A stretch of DNA of 64,000 nt, taken from assembly GCA_910574455.1 (NCBI GenBank), contig CAJSYZ010000007.1, positions 1,488,001 to 1,552,000 of the forward strand. Direction: 5' to 3'. The notes under the pieces are model-generated. The model saw nothing but the letters and a program-made list of their open reading frames with translations, searched no databases and was not told where the DNA came from. Position 1 is the stretch's first letter. Every line of letters starts with the position of its first letter. Positions 34,181 through 47,295 of this stretch are shown piece by piece. The position numbers were made by a program, and so were the translations under genes. The DNA comes from Trichaptum fuscoviolaceum. Its lineage: Eukaryota > Basidiomycota > Agaricomycetes > Hymenochaetales > Trichaptaceae.

Positions 34181-35091
34181 TAAGGTGGTTCCTGCCCTAG
34201 GCTGCCAGTGCCAGTGTGTAAGATGATCCCGTGTCAACTCAACTGTACATCCTACGGCAGCGGCTGTTCCTTTTTCCGATAATTGCGTAGGATGCGATCA
34301 ATAGTGGAGGGTGCGGGCCAAGATGTAATCCTGGAGAGCAGAACGTAGTGTTAAACAGAAAATACACCAGGACGTAAGACAACCTGAGGAAGTTCTCTGT
34401 TAACGAGCCTGGTTGTATGGCATGGTGACTACGGCCAGTGTTGAGCATCTTCAATGTCCACCAAGTACTATGCCTGTGGTAGCAACAACTTGAAGTTGAA
34501 GTCGACAACTGAGTGCCAGCCTGCCAGCCTTAGTAGTGAGTGCCACAACTTCAAGTTGAACTTGAAGTCACCGTGCCAGTGACCGGCGTGCCACTGGCAC
34601 TGGCAGCCTGAGTGGCAGTGAGCCTGAGTGACTCCGACTCAGACATCACTGGCAGAAGAATTTGCCGTCCATGTCCTCTTCATCTTGCTCCCCGGAACAT
34701 TGAAGGGATGAAGTAGTGATGTTGAAGGCAACTTGAGCCAGAGGAACTTTAACACGGTGTATGTCCCCGAAATGTTAAAGTAGAAGCACAACACAAACAA
34801 GCCTTCGGGTACTACTAGTACGAGTACTAGTAGGCTAGTAGATACTCCTGGCAGCCTGGGGATGCGCTGCATCGTATGAGATGTGGTGATCAGTATTTAC
34901 AAAATATCTTCAAGTTGAAGGTCATATCATCACACAATCAAGCAAGACATAGGCGTTTTATTCAAGAAAAAGACGACACATCATTGTTTACTATTATCGG
35001 AAAGACAAAGTCGAAACATCATTGTTTATCAGGAAGACAGATAGACTCAACGAAGTTTATACCGTGACCATATACTACGGGTAGTAGTATA

Positions 35092-37766
35092 CTAGGACAA
35101 GGGCGTCAAAGATTTGAGTCGAGATACGCCTTCGCCGGTAATCCGAAACTCAAATGGCTCTTTGTAAAGAGGATTGGAAGGATTCACAAATCCTTCCTTG
35201 GAACTAGGAGGCTTCCGTGTTTGCTCACGCACTTCCTTTGCCCAGTCCATGCGCAGAGCCAAATAAGACTGAGGTGCCCGACCATAAGGGCCATGGTTCC
35301 CCACTATCTTGCATATCCTTTTAAGCACGTCCTGCTGTTCATAGGTAAAGAGTGGTTCCCCCACTGTCAGGTGCAGTACGGATGGTGCGTTTTCTATGAA
35401 TTTGGAGAGAGATTCGTCGTCACCATAATAATGTCGGTCGTGGATAAGTTTATTCAAATGTTGCCTGAGTGGAGTCTCGTTCATCACCTCAAAAACGACA
35501 TGTTCAGAAGACGTAATCATCTGCATCGCGTTGGAAAGGATAACAGCTTTCTCCCTGTGCGTATTTCGCCGCTTCTCCAGATGCAGGATCTTCGATAATT
35601 TTTTTCGGTCTTCGTCATTTTCCGGCCACTTTCGCACTGGCACCGGGACTTCCGTGAGATTCGCCTGCTTGACAACTTCCGCTAGTGTGTTCAAGGATAA
35701 TTGGTCGAAAGAAGCTGAGACTTCCTCAAAACTGCGCTGTATATCAGCTGGGAGAGCTTTTGGAGGAAAACCTTTGGCCGACGCATGGGGTATGTCCTCA
35801 GAGCCATAGTATTCGATGTCGCCCTCTTCGGCCATCTTTGCAAAGAATTCCTCGAAATAGAACTTAGGCAGGTCCTTCAGATCGAGGACACCCTCTTCTG
35901 ATGGATCAAGATTTGGGAACGGTTTGCACGTAAAGTCATCTATGCTGGCATCCCATGTGGACTCCTGCTCGTCGAGTGTGGTGGCTGGCTGTTGTGAATC
36001 CAACTTCTTCAGCTTGCGATTGAGGATGACATACAACCTTCGATGGAATTCGAAGATAAGATAGAAGCGCACAAGAAAGAAACGGAACTTTTCGATGGAT
36101 TTTGCGTCAGGCGACGGCTGCCAGGAGTTTGTGAAGGGGTATTTGGATTTAAGCTCTGCTCTCGCGCCCTCTACCAAGCTCTGCAGCTTCTTTTTGGTTT
36201 CCCTCAGCGTCTTCACGGCCCGGCCCCTCTTTTCCTCACTACACTTTGGGTCCTTTGTCGTCTCCTCTGCTTTCTTTTTCGCCTTAACCGCGTCCTTGTA
36301 TGTCGTATCCTCCTCGCGGAAGTCTGCTAACTTGTCTTCAATCCCTGCTAACCACTCTTCGTAGCGTGCTTCCTCTGAGGATATGAGGCTTTGAGGTAAA
36401 GCGGTGAGCAGGTCATCAAACAGATGCCTTGCAATGGGAACCTTTCCGTTCCGGCGCATGGTTGGTTGGGCAGTGAACTCAGCGTAAAGCTCGTTTACAC
36501 CTCTGATGAGCCCCGCTGTCTTGACACCGCCATCACCAGTAATGTCAAAAGGGGCAACCGATTCGATCTTGAATTTGTTTGGGAAAACAATGGCAAAAGC
36601 CATATAAAGAATGTTCCTGGCGTCCTCGAAGACGTGTCGTAGTTTAATACTACAAGCTGCCGCTTCGCTCTATGTGAGAACTCATGAGTTTAATTTGTTT
36701 TGCAATAGCTTTCAAGATGACTTACCGATTCAGCTGCTACGGCAATGATTTGAAGCTCGCGTATCATGACAGCGAACGATGCTATAGTCCGCGTCAAAAG
36801 GTCGTCTTTGGAGCGGTCCGCCTTCCGTTCAGCATCCGATGTCTGGTCCGCCTTCCGTTCAGCATCCAATGTCTCCCTACGAGCCAGCTTTTCGTTCATT
36901 TGATGCACCTTGTCGGTGGTGCTTCGAATCATATCAAATTGACTGTCAAGCCTTTTGCTAACATTAGCTGCCATGACGGAGTGTAGCGCATGGATGCCCT
37001 CCTCAGCTGCAGCCCTCGCAAGCATCGGGTAATTCAGGGTTGCCTGGTCCTTTATATGTTGTATCTCGTTGGAGAGAGATTCGACTTTCTCCTCCAAGGT
37101 CTTTATTGTCTCCGAGTAATCCGTGTTCTCCGATTTGGCCGCCTTTTTTTTCGTGGCTTTCAGATCTTCCTTTTTTTTGTCAAGATCTTGAGATCCAACA
37201 TTCTGCATCGCCCGTTCCAGCCGTTCATCCACTTTCTTTTTTTCATCAGTATTCGCCGCCCGAGCTGCCGCTCCATGCTTGAGTTTTGTTATCACCTGGT
37301 TGAGAACTTTGGCAGTCTCGACCAGCTTTCCTCCAATGTCCGTCCATTCCTTGCCCGCTTTGTCCAAGTCGCCCCCTATCCCATTGAGCATGGTGACTGA
37401 CAAGTCGCTGGTTGGGTATAGGAAAGAGATAAGAAGCAATCTACACAGACTGGCAATGTCACTCACAGGTTCGTTTTCAAGTCTTCAACACTGTTTGACG
37501 GCTTGGAGTCCACGTCCGACCCAGGTTTTGCCACCCCACTGCCAGTGGCACCGGCACTGGCGGCCTCGCTGACAGTAGAATGGAATGTCATCAAGATGCA
37601 ATTAAGCTCAGGCTGGCAACACTACTCACAATTCCAAATTGGATGTGTCTGGTTCCGCCTCAGTGGCAGACGTCAAATTGCCACTGCCAACTCCTAGTCC
37701 AACCTCAAACTCCGATTGTGACCTCAACCCGGGCCCTGCACTTGCAAGAGACTCCGAGTCGGACAT
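35092..37766 (-). CDS. Large coiled-coil protein of unknown function, four exons (cargo gene A)
   Basis: I assembled exons 37766-37630, 37568-37467, 37407-36726 and 36669-35092. The three introns (61, 59 and 56 nt) are GT-AG and every junction keeps frame, giving 832 residues without a lesion. The start MSDSESLASAGPG lies in an acidic Ser/Gly-rich N-terminus of about 80 residues, part of which (ASAGATGSG) is encoded by the CAGTGGCA-type repeat itself. A long charged helical region follows (DEKKKVDERLERAMQN, KTLEEKVESLSNEIQHIKDQ, EKLARRETLDAERKADQ). A mixed region then contains VFPNKFKIESVAPFDITGD, a second coiled coil (KAKKKAEETTKDPKCSEEKR) and SSEHVVFEVMNETPLRQHL. I recognise no family, signal peptide or membrane segment. 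An intact frame amid decayed neighbours suggests recent selection or recent arrival. Confidence 0.72.
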
Positions 37767-38737
37767 GGAGACGCCGGGCCCATTCACTGGCAGGCTGTCA
37801 AGAGAATGTCCTGGTCACATACTTTGAAGGCTGGCAACATGAATGACACTTACTTGATTGCTGATTTGCCACTGTCATCTCGCTGTACCAACTGAATGAG
37901 AAATTCAATCCATTTCACCATGTCTGACCGCGTCTTTATAAGCTCGGGCCACGGATGGGCTCCATTTTCGCCGGAAGAAACTATTCCTGTTTGGACTTTT
38001 TGTGAAAGAATTGAAATTACTACTAATACTAGTTTTTGAGACATGTACTACATACCAGCTCGTCTGGCATCATCTGGACCCAGCAGCAGTCTGACTTCGA
38101 TTGGCCCGGGAGGCTCAGGCTGAGTGCCAGTGGCTTGCTGGCCCGGGATGCCAGTGTTAACAGGTAGCAGTGGCATGTTAGCGTGAGGGACAACACTGGC
38201 AGACATTCTGAAGGGATAGTCGTTGAGTTGCTGGCTTCAAGATGATGTGGGGGGCATCATGATGGGGTCCGCTGCCAGTGGCAACTAAAAGCTATTCACC
38301 GTCGGAACGTGAACTTGAAGAAGTTGATGGAAGTCGGATACTACCGCTGCCAGCAGGCCACACCGTGACTCAGGCTGACGGAGTGCCGTGAAGAGTAGTA
38401 CTATATTTAAATTTAAGTACTCAGGCTAGTACTACTATGCCAGTGATACTACTACTACTAGTAGTAGGACTTCCCAGCCTCACTGGCACTGGCAGTGCCA
38501 CAGCATGAGTGCACCCGCCGCGAGTAGTACTACTACCGTAACTACTAGTACTACTACTACTACTAGTACTTACTAGTCGAATTTGAAGTTGATGATCTCA
38601 GCAACTTGACAGCTCGGCCGCCGCAGTTCGCTTCGGAGTCCGAGTCCTTGCCGGATAGTACTATAGTAGTACTATACTTGTTTGTGTTTCACGGCATGAT
38701 GATGCGGAGGCACCGTGATCATCATTATGATGGTACT

Positions 38738-39120
38738 GGATGCCTTCCCGTAAGGATTTAGGACGACGATTCTTATCCTAAATCCTCTTCCGAATATTAT
38801 CCGGGAATGGAGCCAACTTTCCGGTCGACGTCGGTCGTCCTAAATTACTGAGATCAAGGAAGGGCTCTAAACATTACAGCAGCGTTCTCACATACCATAT
38901 TTAGTAGAAGTGAAGATTATGTGACGCACCCGCTTCCATTTTAAGCAATTTTATCTATGAAAATAATCCGGCAGACCTCACCGTGGCAACCGGAAAGGAA
39001 TTTAGGACCCGTCCTAGATGTTGCTTACGGTTTAGGATGGCTGTCCTAAACCTGTACCTGACGGAGTTTCAAAGATTTAGGACAGCCTCCGCCGTCCTAA
39101 ATTCTTACGGGAAGGCATCC
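38738..39120. mobile_element. 383-bp MITE with about 27-bp inverted termini
   Basis: The ends GGATGCCTTCCCGTAAG plus GATTTAGGAC and the complement of the same with one mismatch (39094-39120) are inverted repeats. ACT occurs on both sides (38735-38737 and 39121-39123) as a possible 3-bp target duplication. The interior holds several further GTCCTAAAT or ATTTAGGAC motifs. Fragments of the same family lie at about 39186-39225, 39340-39370 and 39570-39590. Confidence 0.65.
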
Positions 39121-39792
39121 ACTAGAGTAGTGACGCAGCCTGCGGCTCAGGCTGAGTCGGAAGCCACCATACTCAGGCTATGCTTCCCGTACTAAGGATT
39201 TAGAACGGCTTTTTCGTCCTACAAGTAGTATGTAGTACTAGTACTAAACGGCACGGCTCGGAGCCAAACTCTCCGTCTTGCCCGGGCCCTAAATTTCCAG
39301 GATCTAGCAGAGGGGAAGGGTCTGCCAGATGGTCCGTGTCTAGGACAGTCGTCCTAAATGCCTGCCTTGCTTACCGTACTAGTAGTAGTATCAGGTAAGA
39401 TATCATAAGTACACCCTGATACCTTACCTTCAAGTTCAAAGGTAAGTTTACCGCGGGACTCCATGGACCGGCAGAACTTCTGCTCAAGGCCGGCGGTGGA
39501 CGGGTGGCTTCAACCTCCCTAAATGCTTGCCAGCCTGAGTGCCAAGCGGGGTCTTATGGGTTTCAATTTCGGGTGTCCTAAATCCTTCATCCAGTGGCGC
39601 CACTGGCAGTGATACCGTGACTCAGGCTCAGCCTGAGCCTGAGGCTGCCACTGCAGTGCCAGTGGCAGTGAGGCTACTAGTTCTGGGAGGAAGGGCACTG
39701 CGTTCCGGAATTGCGTGATAACGCTCAGGGAAATCTGCCTCCCGTGCGAACGTCTTCAAGTTGACAAATGGGGGACTCGGACTCGGAGTAAG

Positions 39793-40266
39793 TGTCACGA
39801 ACCAAACTGGGAAATAAGGCACTGAACTGGGATTTTAGCCATTACACTAAAAGAGCCATGTTGTCAGGTTACTGACAACTGTTCCCAGCGCTATTTAAGG
39901 TGTTCAAACATTAGGATTTCTCCAAATCCTAATATTACCTCCCTCTCAAAGACCCCCTCCCGCCGTCGGGAGAGGACACCTTCTCGAAATAGCCGCCCCC
40001 CACCCATTTCCCTTTTGGGTGTAAGCCGAGGAACAGAGAGGACCCTCCGTGGCAATATTAAGAATCCGTCATTAATATTGCACACCCCGGGACTTGAACC
40101 TGCGACCTTGTTAACCTGACAACCTGTCACGAACCAAACTGGGAAATAAGGCACTGAACTGGGATTTTAGCCATTACACTAAAAGAGCCATGTTGTCAGG
40201 TTACTGACAACTGTTCCCAGCGCTATTTAAGGTGTTCAAACATTAGGATTTCTCCAAATCCTAATA
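39793..40266. mobile_element. TRIM-like element: 142-bp terminal direct repeats, 5-bp TSD, tRNA-like motifs
   Basis: Two copies of a 142-bp repeat starting TGTCACGAACC (39793-39934 and 40125-40266) flank 190 bp, and GTAAG lies on both outer sides (39788-39792 and 40267-40271). The size and TSD fit a terminal-repeat retrotransposon in miniature. On the minus strand the right repeat contains TTAGTGTAATGGCTA, like a tRNA D-arm/A box. The inner segment contains GGTTCAAGTCCC (about 40088-40099), a good B box. An RNA polymerase III promoter reading leftward is therefore possible. No coding capacity is present. Confidence 0.7.
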
Positions 40267-40621
40267 GTAAGGGACTTGCCGGCGAAGCTCGGCCCGTTTT
40301 CTACTACTGTAGTATTAGTAATAACTTGAAGTTGCCCCTCAGGCTCACTGGCACTCACTGCCAGTGGCTCACTCAGGCTACTACTAGTACTAGTAATAGC
40401 CTACTACTACTAGTACTACTCAGGCTGCCGGTGGCATGCCACGGTGGCGACACTTGACCTTCATTCCAACTTCACTCACCGTTTGAATAACCCTTGCCAT
40501 TACTTTCCTCTCAGGCATACTACTACTACTACTAGTATTCCTAGTAGTAGTACTCACTGCACTGCCAACTTGATCTTGAAGTAGCTCAGGCTCTTCGTTC
40601 AGTCACTATCAAATCTCCAAA

Positions 40622-42446
40622 ATGTCAAGTTCTGATCTCGGGGATACTCCAAGCTCTTGCTTGGACACAGACGAGGACGAGGACGGTTCAGAATCCAGCT
40701 TTGGTCTCAACACTCACAGCTCAAAGTCCGCGATCATCGAAGACGAGAGCGAATACGAAGTGTATACAAATCCTGTAGAGGTTAAGTTCGGTAGGACCAC
40801 ATATTATCTATATTTCAGTGTGTGGTTTGGCTTATCTTCAATGACTTGTCAGAGGACCTACCCTTTGGTTATCGCTCGGGAGCATATATCGATAGCACGG
40901 TGGTCCAGTCAATCACCAAAAGCTTAGAGTCCAAGCTAGAGCATGCAAATCGCTTCGGGTTTTCGTCGAACGATTTCAAGGAAACACTTGTTCTGGCTGA
41001 TCGGCTGGGGAGGTACTTTGATACGTCAAATCAGTATATCAGTAACCGGGTTAGGGAAGCACAGGCTCTGCAGAGGAAGACGGCTGTGATGCTAGACCAG
41101 TTTCGGATCAGTACATACCAGTACACGGACATGATCTTCAAGCTAGGTGAAGAACTAGCTATCCTGATGCGTTATACGGTAAGCTGCAAATTAAATCAAA
41201 AGCTTGAATGCACGTCTCTAACCGCTTGTTCTTATGGTAATGCGCTATAGCCCGAGGAGCCACTTGAGCTGCTTATCCGCAAGCGTGTGGAGGAATCAAG
41301 ACTTGCTGTTGCCACAGCGTTCATATCTGTTCTTCCCGGCTTTTTCCCGTCAGGGAAACTCATCAATGTTTTCACTGGGGACGTCATCTGGGATAATTTC
41401 TTGTCTTGCTTAGTCGCCCGATATCATTCACACCATGCAATCGTGCGTTGGCAACGTAAATTTGAGGATGAGGAGGCCGGCAATCGATTGATACAGACAA
41501 AATCTGTCTTTTCTGCCATAAGGATCGACATCAAAGGCACAAAGCTCGAGGAAAATGTTCGTCGTGAACTCTCTGCTCAATTGAAGCACTTTACGCCAGT
41601 CGTGGGCGTGAATCTTAAAGGCTCTACAAGCAGGCCCCGAAACCCAAGGCTTGCGCTCAAGTTCTTTCTCCCCCTACTTATTTGGACATATAACGAGTGC
41701 AAGGATTGGATCGTCTTCCTAGACAAATGCCGTGCGGAACAATTGCCAAAGTCGCCCGTTGGTCAACTCTCAGAAGCAGAAGTCAATTGTTCTGCGACTC
41801 AGGCGACTCCGACTGTCTTTCAATCCGGAACAGCACGAGAGGCTCGGCGTCGATGGAAACGTGAACTTGAACGTGCCGGTGGAGAAGCTGCTCTAGCTGA
41901 CTTTCATCACTCATTCAGAAGTCAATGGATATTCTTGGCGTCGACTCGGCTGATGGTGGAACGTCCTCATTGGAGAATAATCGACAAATCCAGCGCGAAT
42001 ACGGAAATTATTCGGTTGTTCTGCGCAGGTTCAACTGGATCAGGAAATGTTTAATCATCCTCTGTGATGATTCGCTTCTGGATCTGTTGCTCATGAATGA
42101 TGGTGCAATGCAGCGCTTCTCCAGGGAGATGGACTTTGCTAGGCTGGGCATTATCGAAGTGACTCGAGCCATTAGGCAATTTGACGATGCTGATCGCAAA
42201 GATATAGACAAGGAAAGACTCGACAGGGCCGCCGAATTTCTCCACGAAGATATGGAACACATCGATCATGCCCTTATTCCGGCAGAGCAAATTTTTGACT
42301 CTTTACTCCTGAAGACAGTCGACGATTTACTTCGTAATTATGGTCCATTTTATTTAACAGATTATGGAATCCTATTTGCTCTTCTCGACAAATTGGATCC
42401 CATCACGGACACCGACTCGGATGTCAATATGAGCTCGGCGATGTAA
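40622..42446 (+). CDS. Unknown protein, about four exons (cargo gene B)
   Basis: ATG 40622 opens MSSSDLGDTPSSCLDTDED, an acidic Ser-rich head resembling the head of cargo gene A in style. A short intron ends at about 40819, restoring VVWLIFNDLSEDLPFGYRSG and then FKETLVLADRLGRYFDTSNQ. A clear GTAAGC intron (41179-41249) leads to PEEPLELLIRKRVEESRLAV and FISVLPGFFPSGKLINVF. The third exon continues through RELSAQLKHFTPVVGVNLKG and FFLPLLIWTYNECKDWIVFL. A third short intron, placed around 41957-41995, joins REYGNYSVVLRRFNWIRKCL, and the frame runs to SSAM, stop at 42446. The first and third introns are under 45 nt, so those splice sites are tentative. The sequence looks globular and helical. 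I do not recognise the family. Confidence 0.6.
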
Positions 42447-42559
42447 CTGGCGGTTGCATATTGGACCATTCCCCGACACGAAGTGTTCTAGGGTTCACCA
42501 GCGCGCGATTCAAGTTTAAGTTGTGGCCGTGTTAAATTTTTATTTCGTTTTACTATGTT

Positions 42560-43110
42560 TATGACAAAAGTCAAGGACTCGGATTGTACTAGTACTACTC
42601 ATTCTATGCCAGTGCTTACTCCCTTTTCAAGTTTAACTTAAAGCTCCTCTCGCACTATGCTGCACTATTGGTAGTTAGTACTAGTAGCAACTATGTGACA
42701 TCGTTTTCTTGATTACTACTATATACTGCAAAAAAATTATTTATTTATTCATAGCATATGCTTCAAGTTGATAGTACTACCGTGACTAGTACTACTAGTA
42801 GTCTGTGTTCAACTTGAACTTCAACTTCAAGATGGTTAAATTAGAACTTGAAGTAGTACTAGTAGTAGTAGCAGCCTGAGGCAGGTTATTGGTTCATTTC
42901 CAGTTGTTGGCAAGTTCCATGTTATTGTACACTTTTTACTTGAAGTTTTCTATGTTCATACTAGTAGTACTAGTACCAGTAGTAGTAGTACTCAGCCTGA
43001 GGCTGCCAGTGCACTGCAGCAGTGGGAAATTTTGACCACTGCCACTGACAGTGGCATCCGACATGATCCAACTTGAACTTGAAGTCTAAGATGCACCGAC
43101 TAGTAACACT
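42560..43110. repeat. Cluster of TAGTACTACTAG and CAGTGCCAGTGGCA motifs
   Basis: This gene-free gap between cargo gene B and the transposase contains runs such as ACTAGTACTACTAGTAG, AACTTGAACTTCAACTTCAAG and CTGAGGCTGCCAGTG. Similar clusters lie at 38385-38660, 40305-40445 and 47365-47530. The motifs are self-complementary and unevenly spaced, as expected for binding sites and unlike a microsatellite. Confidence 0.55.
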
Positions 43111-43414
43111 ACAATTCTAGTATAGCTAGTACCATAATCCGTCACTGAACATTTAAATGTTATATCCTTACTTCATAAGTTTCAAGGTACTTTGTGAGCT
43201 AAATGAGGGTTTATCTTTATTGTTGCCTACTTTCGTACAATGTTTCATGCATGTGCATGTCAGCAAATCGGTTAACATAGAATCTATTGTAAAAGTCCAG
43301 GGACTCCTCAGGTGTCAATGACTTCGGAGGACATTCATCACCCTCTGGAACCCCAAGGAGGTGAGCTAAACGGAAGATACTCCCTAGAGCTATCACGGAT
43401 AACTTTGGAGTTTT

Positions 43415-46400
43415 TTAGTCACCGTGACGGGGGTAGCCTGACTCCGAGTCGGAGGTGTCATTCAGGTCACTCCGGCGAGTCCGAGTCAGCGGTTGACGGC
43501 AACTTCCAATAGTACTACGCTGGCACGCGGTAGAGGTCTCTGACTCATACTCTGGCTCGACTATCCACATTCTTGTTTTTCTGTCAGGTGAGTCTCCAAC
43601 GTTCTTGAAAAACTGGACAAGGGCGCATTCCTGACGTTCTCCATTGGCGGTGAAGGAGAAAAGAAGCATAACCCGAGCAATTCGCATCCCTGCAAACCCC
43701 TTTTTGCGAGAACTAACTTGGACAAGAACAACATCACGTCGTGGTTTTCCGCGCCAAGAGGGATTGGACCTGATCACCTCCCTCATTGCTTGCTCTATAG
43801 GAATTGATTCGCCGCGGTAGGCGAAATACGCGGTAGCTGAATGGAAGATGGCAATGTCATTGCCCATGTCCAGTGCAAACTGTTGTTCGGCTATCAGGCT
43901 TTCAGAAGCGCTTCCGAGGTCATAGTATCCTAATTCGTTCAAGTTGCACCTTTCGTACTTGCAGAATAAGTATATTTTGATGAGTCGTCGGAGCTGTCGG
44001 AGTTCCGGATGGCCTTTTATCGCCGCAAGAGCGTTGAGCTGTTTGGGGTACAGCTTACTGGACTCTGTAAGGATAGCAACGAATAAGTCAGATATCCAGC
44101 GCCACAATTTGAAGCTCGTGTTACTGACGTTGTTTCGAAGCCATTAACATCAAGCTCGAAGGATCACTTCTACCACCTAAGCAAAACCGATGTTCTGTAT
44201 TTTCCACATCATGAAGAACAACACTACTTTGCAGTCCTTCCACTGATGAAGTGCTGAAATCATCCAGGTCAGCAATTTCGTTGTGCCCTTGATTACCCAC
44301 AGTGCCATCGAAGAAATCATCTTATCATTGGCTGCTCCTGCCACACCAATACACTGCAACTGCTCCCTCTGATTCGGGATCCTCTCAGCATCATCCTCCT
44401 CCGGCTCTGACATATTCTTCCGCAGAACATCTCGCAAAACTTTCCACGTAGCCTCGGATAGCGTATCGTCTAGCATTCCACGCCGTTTGAAGTCTGACCT
44501 CGATGCAATAAGTTTGCTGAGTCGTTGGTTTGCTGTGATCATCTGGCCCAAGGGATCATTTCTGTTCGAGCGTCGCCACGTTTCTTTGACCGCATAAATA
44601 TGTTTATTCTCTGTAATCGATGAACACAGCCCGCTCGGTGCAGCAAACAGAGGGATCAATGTTGGATAATGGACCATAGCATGCTGTCGTGGTAGTGAAA
44701 AGTTATCCCGGATGCCCTTAGCTATGAATATTTGCCGATAACGGTGAAAGTGATCCAAAGAGGCTTTGATTTGATCAAGAGTTGAGGCTGTAATCGTGTA
44801 CCGACGCACAAGGTAACAGAAGTCTAGAAATGCACTTAATGTGCGAATCATATCATCGTGTGCAATGCCCACGATAGCCGGAAGATACACCTAAGCAAAT
44901 TGCATCAAATATCAGCAAACCACTGCCTCGAACAAGATAAAAAGGTCACATACTTTCATAAGTGCCTTAGAATCATTGCCTGTCCATTGCTTGAAGCCTC
45001 GGCCTTCGGGGAATCTGCGAAGTCCAGGAAAAGGAGCAGCAACTCTGATTCTACGCAGATGTTAGCAATGGTATTTACATTAAACAACTTGCGAAAAAAA
45101 TCACCTTTTATCCACAATATCCAGCTCTGACGTGGTCAAGCTCTGACATATCCACTCGACAAGATGATCCTTGAACACGCCTTTGATGATTTGGTGCAGC
45201 AGGTCCGGAGATATGAGATCGCATATATCTGCGCGTGGAATGTCATTGGTGAAAGGCTACGGAGCAACGTATCAGTTGCAATATACGCATCCAATGAATA
45301 ATTTGAAGCACGTACCACAATGTCCTGGTGGAATCCGTACTCTTTCCGAATTGTTGCTTTATTCATGTTGTTGGCGTCTACCTGTTCTATCAATCGTTCG
45401 TGCAGCTCTTTTGTTTGAGGAATTGATACAAATTCCGGATTATCGAGGTCCTTGTGAGGCGCTGTGCATCTATAATGTCGAAAGTAAGTCATCACCACAG
45501 AGCTTGATTTCAGGAAAGCCTGAGGGCGGTAGTACTTACTTGCAGCACCATCCAGTACATATGGCGCAAAGGCTGACCTGTTCCGGATAATCGGCTATAT
45601 ATGAGCCGAGTCCGAAAACCGACCTACGCAAGTGACCATCAGGGCACCGGAGAATGGTTTTCTGAGTGTTCATGATCATTGCGGATTTCAGCGAGATTAA
45701 GATCCTCGATATAGACGAATGAAAGATCTGATGTCGAAAGTGCCGGAAGTCATCTGACTTTTCGTATTGCCGCTCAGCTGCAAAGCATCAGAAGTCAATT
45801 GAATAGATCACTATTAACACATACTCTTTGGTATTGCCAGAAATGCTATGAGCTGGACTGTATTCAGTTTCTGGGACCGCCGGGCCTTGTTTGATACATT
45901 CCCAATCGAGAGATACAAAGGATAGTATTCATTATTGCCAGTTCCAACAGAAACCGTTGTCTTATCGCTCCCTAAAATGACCGGGACGAACATAGATCCA
46001 TGGACTGCTTTATCTTCTGCGTAGATCTTGTTCTAAGTCAAGGATAATAAGTATCTGTGCGAGTTAATGAGTCATGACTTACAGCCTGTTCCCAAGCAAA
46101 ATTCCCGGACATGTAATTTCTGAAAACTCGTTCTTTGTCATTGATATTATTGGTGTCCTCCTTTGTCTGAAATTCACGAAACGGGACAAAGTCAAATTCG
46201 CCTTCTAAAGCCGGGTTATCCACCAAATTTCGGATTACTTCCAAAGGATCCCGATACCATACATCATATTCTTTCCTCTTCCATGACTCGATGTTCTCGT
46301 TTGTCGCTTTTTGGCCATTGTCGTTAGTGTAGAAGTTACTGAAGGATTTCCAAGATACATCACCGACTTTTGTAGTGTCAATGATCTTGTACAAATTTTG

Positions 46401-47295
46401 TGCATCTCCATCGAGCAGTGCACCAGCTGTATCCAGACTTGAGTCATCATTGGGATCTGTCGCGTCCAATTCGGGATATCTAATAGATTTTGCGTTCTCC
46501 GTGGACTGAATTAGTTGATAAGCCTTCATAATTCCGAGAAGCTTTGTTATGTTGCCAGCAGACATTTGCTCTTCGCGATAGAGAAAATCTGCGAGCTCGA
46601 AATCTGCTCGGCACGAATAGGGAAACCAGTCATTTGACGCAGGTTCGTTCCGTGAAACGGGCGGTTCTTCCTTTTCTAAGAAGTTCCCTTCTTCATCGCA
46701 TGGAGTGGCTGCACGATATTTGGTGTCAGAATGCTAAAGTAAACTGGGGACATCATACTTAGCGCGCACCATTTAAATATCTGTGATACACCTTTAAGTT
46801 ATCATTGTTCTCTTCATAATCTCCAATGTCGGAGTCCAGATCAGCAGAAGATAGGTCTTGGTCTTCAAGTTCGTCATCTCCAGTGTCAGCATGGGACAGG
46901 CAATCAGGACCGTCTAAATCTTGAAGCAGCTCGTCTCGGCCTATGCTAAGCATCGAGATATCCTGTGTGAGTATAGAAATGTCGTAGTCGTAACTTGAAG
47001 AGTTGCAGCCACTTTCATCTTCATGATGGCCCTCCAAGTCTGTTGGAAGTTCAGGAGAGCCGGGAAGAGCTTGAGGTGTCGAAGGTCGTGCGGGTCGCTT
47101 GGGTGAGGAATCCAAGTCGTAACCACAAGCAGCAGGTCTTGTTGCAAATGATGACGGGTGAGCTGAATATTCATGTCTTGTCCTTGCGGATTGATTCTTG
47201 AACCTCCTGCTGCAGAAGGAGAAGGTGCATCGAATAGTCGGGGGGAAGATATCTGTAAGATGAACGGGTTTGGGCCTTCGCCGAGTTACCGGCAT
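43415..47295 (-). CDS. Plavaka-type transposase with N-terminal C2H2 finger, multi-exon
   Basis: Plavaka transposases are an Agaricomycete-expanded group related to CACTA/EnSpm. The first exon (47295 to about 46792) starts MPVTRRRPKPVHLTDIFPPT and has a C2H2 finger, RCTFSFCSRRF then RTRHEYSAH, followed by an acidic linker. A short intron leads to PCDEEGNFLEKEEPP and ADFELADFLYREEQMSAGNI, then DVWYRDPLEVIRNLVDNP and FRNYMSGNFAWEQA. Middle exons carry CTAPHKDLDNPEF and a DLLHQ-like segment near 45190. The 44890-44177 exon reads FCYLVRRYTITASTLDQI, FSLPRQHAMVHY and SGLCSSITENKHIYAVKETW, the most conserved family block. The C-terminal exon (44107-43415) reads NPSWRGKPRRDVVLVQV, ECALVQFFKNVGDSPDRKTR and MWIVEPEYE. 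No clear inactivating stop was found, though I did not resolve every junction. Its acidic residues could form the DDE site but I have not assigned them. Confidence 0.82.

Noticed and set aside
38385..38660. TAGTACTACTAG runs as a simple microsatellite
   Set aside because: Spacing and phase are irregular, and the runs mix with CAGTGGCA motifs across 13 kb, which fits element-specific sites better than slippage.
40030..40200. A genuine tRNA gene at the A- and B-box-like motifs
   Set aside because: No acceptor stem, anticodon arm or cloverleaf can be drawn, and the motifs straddle a repeat boundary.
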